Below, one piece after another: positions 42,407 through 43,918 of a stretch of DNA of 43,918 nt. The position numbers and the translations under genes are program-made. The notes beneath the pieces were generated by a model. The model was not told the origin of the DNA and did not search any database. It saw only the letters and a list, made by a program, of their open reading frames with translations. Numbering within the stretch: the first letter of the stretch is position 1; each line of letters begins with the position of its first letter. The stretch lies in assembly GCA_947379755.1 (NCBI GenBank), contig CANCOC010000020.1:1-43918 (forward strand), written 5' to 3'. Source of the DNA: Alcaligenaceae bacterium (GTDB lineage: Bacteria > Pseudomonadota > Gammaproteobacteria > Burkholderiales > Burkholderiaceae_B).

Positions 42407-43918
42407 TCAGTCTCTGGGCAGATTGACTGCCGTCGGCAGCAGCGACAATATCTGCTCACCAACGACATGTTCAGCCAGATATTGCGCACCATGCCGGGTG
42501 AGATGACCGTAATCATGCACGAGCAGATCCTCGGGGTATACCTGACCGACCTTGGTCAGGCATCCTTGCTCATTGCAGAGCGCCTCGCGTAAAGACACAT
42601 AATGCACCCTCTGCGATGTGCGCGCGGCGAGCATCGCCTGATCCATCTTGAGGGAATCCGGGCTCACACCAGTCCAGGTGCGTTGCGGCACGGGCTGCCC
42701 TTTACGTAAAAAATTCAGATTCAGGTTGTGAGGCAAAGAGTCAATCCAGGTCGGCATCTGACCAAGAATCATCACCTGCCTGATACCCAGGTTTTTTAGC
42801 TGTTCCGCCTCTGCCCACAGATAATCCGGGTAGGCTGCCGATTCACCATAATTTTCATCTTCGGCCCATAGCATATGGTGTGCAAAAATCACTATGAGAT
42901 CTGGTTCCAGTGCATGGATCTCCTTTTTAAGCCACGCGTTGTAGCCATCGCAAGCAGGTCTTTTATCCACGAGCGAAAGCGGCGTGCAATACATCGCTGG
43001 CAAAGAAACAAGATTCACCTGATGGGCATCCAGATATGTATCAAGCCCTTGATACAGACCAAAGGCATGCGAATCCCCCAGCAAAAACACAACGGGCTTG
43101 CCGGGATGCCTGATCACCAGACAGGCGTCAAAGGCCCTGACATCCAGGGCTTGGCCCGCGCTGGCGTCAAAGGCACATCCTGTTGCTGGCTGCTGATAGG
43201 AGGCATTGATCAGTTCATGGTCCCACTTTCGTTCGATCACCCCGGTTGAAAACAACAATCCGGCAGCTGTGATGCTAACTGTGGCGATCATGCCGCCGAT
43301 CAGGAACCTGACCGCGCTGTAGCGCGTCACCGCAATGGCTCTGAATGGCAATTCAATCAGGCGATAGCTGGCATAGGCGAGCAGGACGCTCAGGGCAAGG
43401 GCCAGGAGCTTTGCAACGCCCGAGGTCAGGTCTGACAGGTGCATGACCACCAGGACCGGCCAGTGCCAGAGATAAATTCCGTAACTGATTTGTCCGATAA
43501 AGACGAGCGGTCGGTTTGCAAGGATCTGCGTCTTGCGTGCACTACCAGGTTGGCGATACAAAATCAGACACGTTCCCAGGACAGGCATCAGGGCCCAGTA
43601 TCCCGGATAGGCGGATTGCTTGTCGACCAGCAGAACCACCATCAGGATCATGAACAAACCGATCTGAAAAGCATGATTTGCGATCCAATGGCCCGCGCGT
43701 CGCCCGATAAACCGCGACAAAAGATCCTGATGATGCAAGGTGCAATAGGCAAGAATCCCGCCAGTGGCAAGCTCCCAAAACCGCGTGACCGGCATATAAA
43801 ACGCAGTATTGTGATCCTGAGTCGTCGCAATCACATTCAGGACAAACGACAGCAAGGTCAGCCCGATCAGTATTGGCAGTCTGGCCCTGTTGAATTTGTT
43901 TAGCAGAATCAGTGCAAT
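42407..43918 (-). CDS. Acyltransferase-SGNH fusion protein, 5' end beyond the window
   Basis: The frame is open to the window edge, so the N-terminus is missing; the sequence continues beyond the first candidate start, as ALILLNKFNRARLPILIGL. The visible part has the last six or so membrane helices of an acyltransferase-3 domain (FISYGIYLWHWPVLVVMHL is the key block; here IGQISYGIYLWHWP). A periplasmic SGNH esterase-like domain follows, with the GDSH nucleophile block VVFLLGDSHAFG and the terminal DxxH in VHDYGHLTRHGAQYL. OafA-type enzymes with this layout O-acetylate lipopolysaccharide or exopolysaccharide. Confidence 0.92.
   Translation of the reverse strand: MALILLNKFNRARLPILIGLTLLSFVLNVIATTQDHNTAFYMPVTRFWELATGGILAYCTLHHQDLLSRFIGRRAGHWIANHAFQIGLFMILMVVLLVDKQSAYPGYWALMPVLGTCLILYRQPGSARKTQILANRPLVFIGQISYGIYLWHWPVLVVMHLSDLTSGVAKLLALALSVLLAYASYRLIELPFRAIAVTRYSAVRFLIGGMIATVSITAAGLLFSTGVIERKWDHELINASYQQPATGCAFDASAGQALDVRAFDACLVIRHPGKPVVFLLGDSHAFGLYQGLDTYLDAHQVNLVSLPAMYCTPLSLVDKRPACDGYNAWLKKEIHALEPDLIVIFAHHMLWAEDENYGESAAYPDYLWAEAEQLKNLGIRQVMILGQMPTWIDSLPHNLNLNFLRKGQPVPQRTWTGVSPDSLKMDQAMLAARTSQRVHYVSLREALCNEQGCLTKVGQVYPEDLLVHDYGHLTRHGAQYLAEHVVGEQILSLLPTAVNLPRD

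Noticed and set aside
1..43918. CRISPR arrays, insertion sequences, phage genes and toxin-antitoxin pairs
   Set aside because: No regularly spaced repeats, transposase, integrase or phage structural genes were found in either strand; no small gene pair has a toxin or antitoxin pattern I can support.

Overview
The window reads as chromosome of a Gram-negative betaproteobacterium, most likely in the Burkholderiales (Alcaligenaceae or Burkholderiaceae type). This is inferred from the porin family, an orphan Bug/TctC solute receptor, malate:quinone oxidoreductase, several DUF families common in that order, and moderate base composition with AT-richer patches near 1-3500 and 7265-10500. No rRNA, complete tRNA, transposase, integrase, CRISPR array or replication origin is visible.

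Left part (1-6750). The window opens in the 3' end of a tRNA gene that looks like tRNA-Phe. Two more 3' fragments of the same tRNA lie at about 475-523 and 3503-3548. They bracket a small cassette with one membrane-protein gene and a larger segment holding a DUF4188 protein, an SbtA-type bicarbonate permease and a divergent LysR regulator. The pattern resembles attachment-site duplication at a tRNA gene, but no recombinase gene remains. Next come a MarC-family membrane protein and a divergent LysR / Bug receptor pair.

Middle (6750-27700). This is a mosaic of mostly single-gene units: two GNAT acetyltransferases, a secreted type-B carboxylesterase, two methyltransferases (one with a signal peptide), an autotransporter, a family II pyrophosphatase with an apparent signal peptide, a trimeric porin, a cupin followed by malate:quinone oxidoreductase, a PhzF protein, a broken Tat-exported patatin, the tag-fdxA pair, a secreted lipase followed by a periplasmic alpha-carbonic anhydrase, a large CHASE3-PAS-PAS-GAF-GGDEF-EAL protein whose GGDEF half is degenerate, and a DUF4239 membrane protein.

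Right part (27700-43918). Two paralogous exported proteins of 149 residues, each behind a near-duplicate 57-nt upstream element, flank a TsdA-like dihaem cytochrome and an entericidin-like lipoprotein. Two small membrane-protein genes follow, bracketed by a perfect 32-bp palindrome and a perfect 26-bp palindrome. Then come an outer-membrane barrel, an ABC-2 export pair, DUF1993, cytochrome b561, an SDR oxidoreductase, DUF1345 with a signal-less SBP_bac_3 protein, PhnA/YjdM, a Spy/CpxP-like periplasmic protein, an old yellow enzyme, an acyltransferase-3 protein, a ChaA-type antiporter, a lipoprotein and a truncated acyltransferase-SGNH protein.

Possible functional themes are inorganic carbon (SbtA, alpha-carbonic anhydrase), periplasmic hydrolysis and phosphate release (esterase, lipase, exported pyrophosphatase, porin), and envelope redox chemistry (TsdA-like cytochrome, cytochrome b561, Mqo). 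These links are inferred from gene content only. The best candidates for something undescribed are the paired 149-residue proteins with their shared upstream element around the cytochrome, the exported family II pyrophosphatase, the tandem tRNA-end cassettes, and the 32-bp palindrome.
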